The notes beneath the pieces were generated by a model, which saw nothing but the letters and a program-made list of their open reading frames with translations, searched no databases and had not been told where the DNA came from. A stretch of 6,385 bases of DNA. Source: Halobacteriovoraceae bacterium (GTDB lineage Bacteria > Bdellovibrionota > Bacteriovoracia > Bacteriovoracales > Bacteriovoracaceae). This document shows, piece after piece, positions 6,154 through 6,385 of the stretch. The stretch's first letter is position 1. Each line of letters starts with the position of its first letter. The DNA lies in assembly GCA_018663815.1 (NCBI GenBank), contig JABJPQ010000132.1, positions 1 through 6,385 of the forward strand. The letters run 5' to 3'. Position numbers and translations under genes: made by a program.

Positions 6154-6385
6154 GATTCTTTGGTAAAGAGATACAAGTAAGTTCTTTGAACGATTTATTA
6201 GCAAAAACTAAAAAAATGCGTATGGAAATTTATGAAAATAAAATAATTCTGATCAGAGGTTTGGAAAAATTAACCAAAGAAGATTTTATAATATTTTGTA
6301 AAAAAGTGTCTGGATCACAAAATATTAAAGAAAGTTTTATTCATTGGAACTTTGGTCCTGTGATGGAACTTAAGGAAGAAAGTGA
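6150..6385 (+). CDS. isnB/pvcB-like: PvcB/IsnB-type Fe(II)/2-oxoglutarate-dependent oxygenase, N-terminal fragment
   Basis: The first 78 residues of a gene that runs off the right edge. Its ATG overlaps the stop of the isonitrile synthase gene as ATGA, a mark of translational coupling. The fragment has an N-terminal helix region, then NKIILIRGLEKLTKEDFIIF (the TauD-family 'frG...t.edf..F' start), and then HWNFGPVMELK, which resembles the segment just before the iron-binding HxD motif in PvcB and IsnB. The iron ligands themselves lie outside the window. In characterised pathways this enzyme acts on the amino-acid isonitrile, causing oxidative decarboxylation to a vinyl isonitrile or cyclisation, depending on the subtype. 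The position directly after the synthase makes the assignment much stronger than the short sequence alone would. Confidence 0.8.
   Translation, partial: MRFFGKEIQVSSLNDLLAKTKKMRMEIYENKIILIRGLEKLTKEDFIIFCKKVSGSQNIKESFIHWNFGPVMELKEES

Noticed and set aside
5916..6176. Minus-strand open frame over the end of the isonitrile synthase gene
   Set aside because: It is antisense to the conserved HPQ and TPWH motifs and has no domain of its own.

Overview
This is AT-rich bacterial DNA with dense gene packing, the standard genetic code (TAG, TAA and TGA stops are all used), Shine-Dalgarno sites and type I signal peptides. Small multihaem c-type cytochromes with CxxCH sites and an EF-hand-like loop, an exported amidoligase-like protein and many lysine-rich hypothetical segments suggest a Gram-negative, deltaproteobacterial or Bdellovibrionota-like genome. 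That placement is an inference from style; no rRNA or marker gene is present.

Layout. (1) 1-777, plus strand: the tail of a multihaem cytochrome overlaps by 23 bp a second, complete exported four-haem cytochrome. The pair looks like a translationally coupled periplasmic electron-transfer operon. (2) 796-2448, minus strand: a 550-residue exported protein whose N-terminal half carries the motifs of the glutamine-synthetase-like amidoligase family. (3) 2449-2672: a divergent control region with a promoter candidate for the amidoligase, an unexplained GC-richer inverted-repeat element and a textbook MerR-type promoter (19-bp spacer with a central dyad). (4) 2673-4223, plus strand: the most unusual gene. 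A normal MerR DNA-binding head and dimerisation helix are joined to a shortened, apparently catalytically dead relative of the replicative DNA polymerase III alpha subunit (DnaE). (5) 4233-5099, minus strand: a LysR-type regulator. (6) 5191-6385, plus strand: a PvcA/IsnA-type isonitrile synthase with a four-base ATGA overlap to the start of a PvcB/IsnB-type Fe(II)/2-oxoglutarate oxygenase, which runs off the window.

How they work together. Genes 5 and 6 form a recognisable isonitrile natural-product locus, with the LysR protein placed divergently as its likely regulator. PvcA would turn an aromatic amino acid into its isonitrile, and PvcB would oxidise it further. The MerR-DnaE protein is transcribed convergently with the LysR gene, so it is not part of that operon. 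Its own promoter has the MerR architecture, so it probably controls itself and possibly the divergent amidoligase gene. The strongest candidate for an undescribed system is this regulator that uses a dead polymerase core as its sensor or effector domain.

No rRNA, tRNA, CRISPR array, insertion sequence or convincing intrinsic terminator was seen. There is no gene-free stretch longer than 300 bases.
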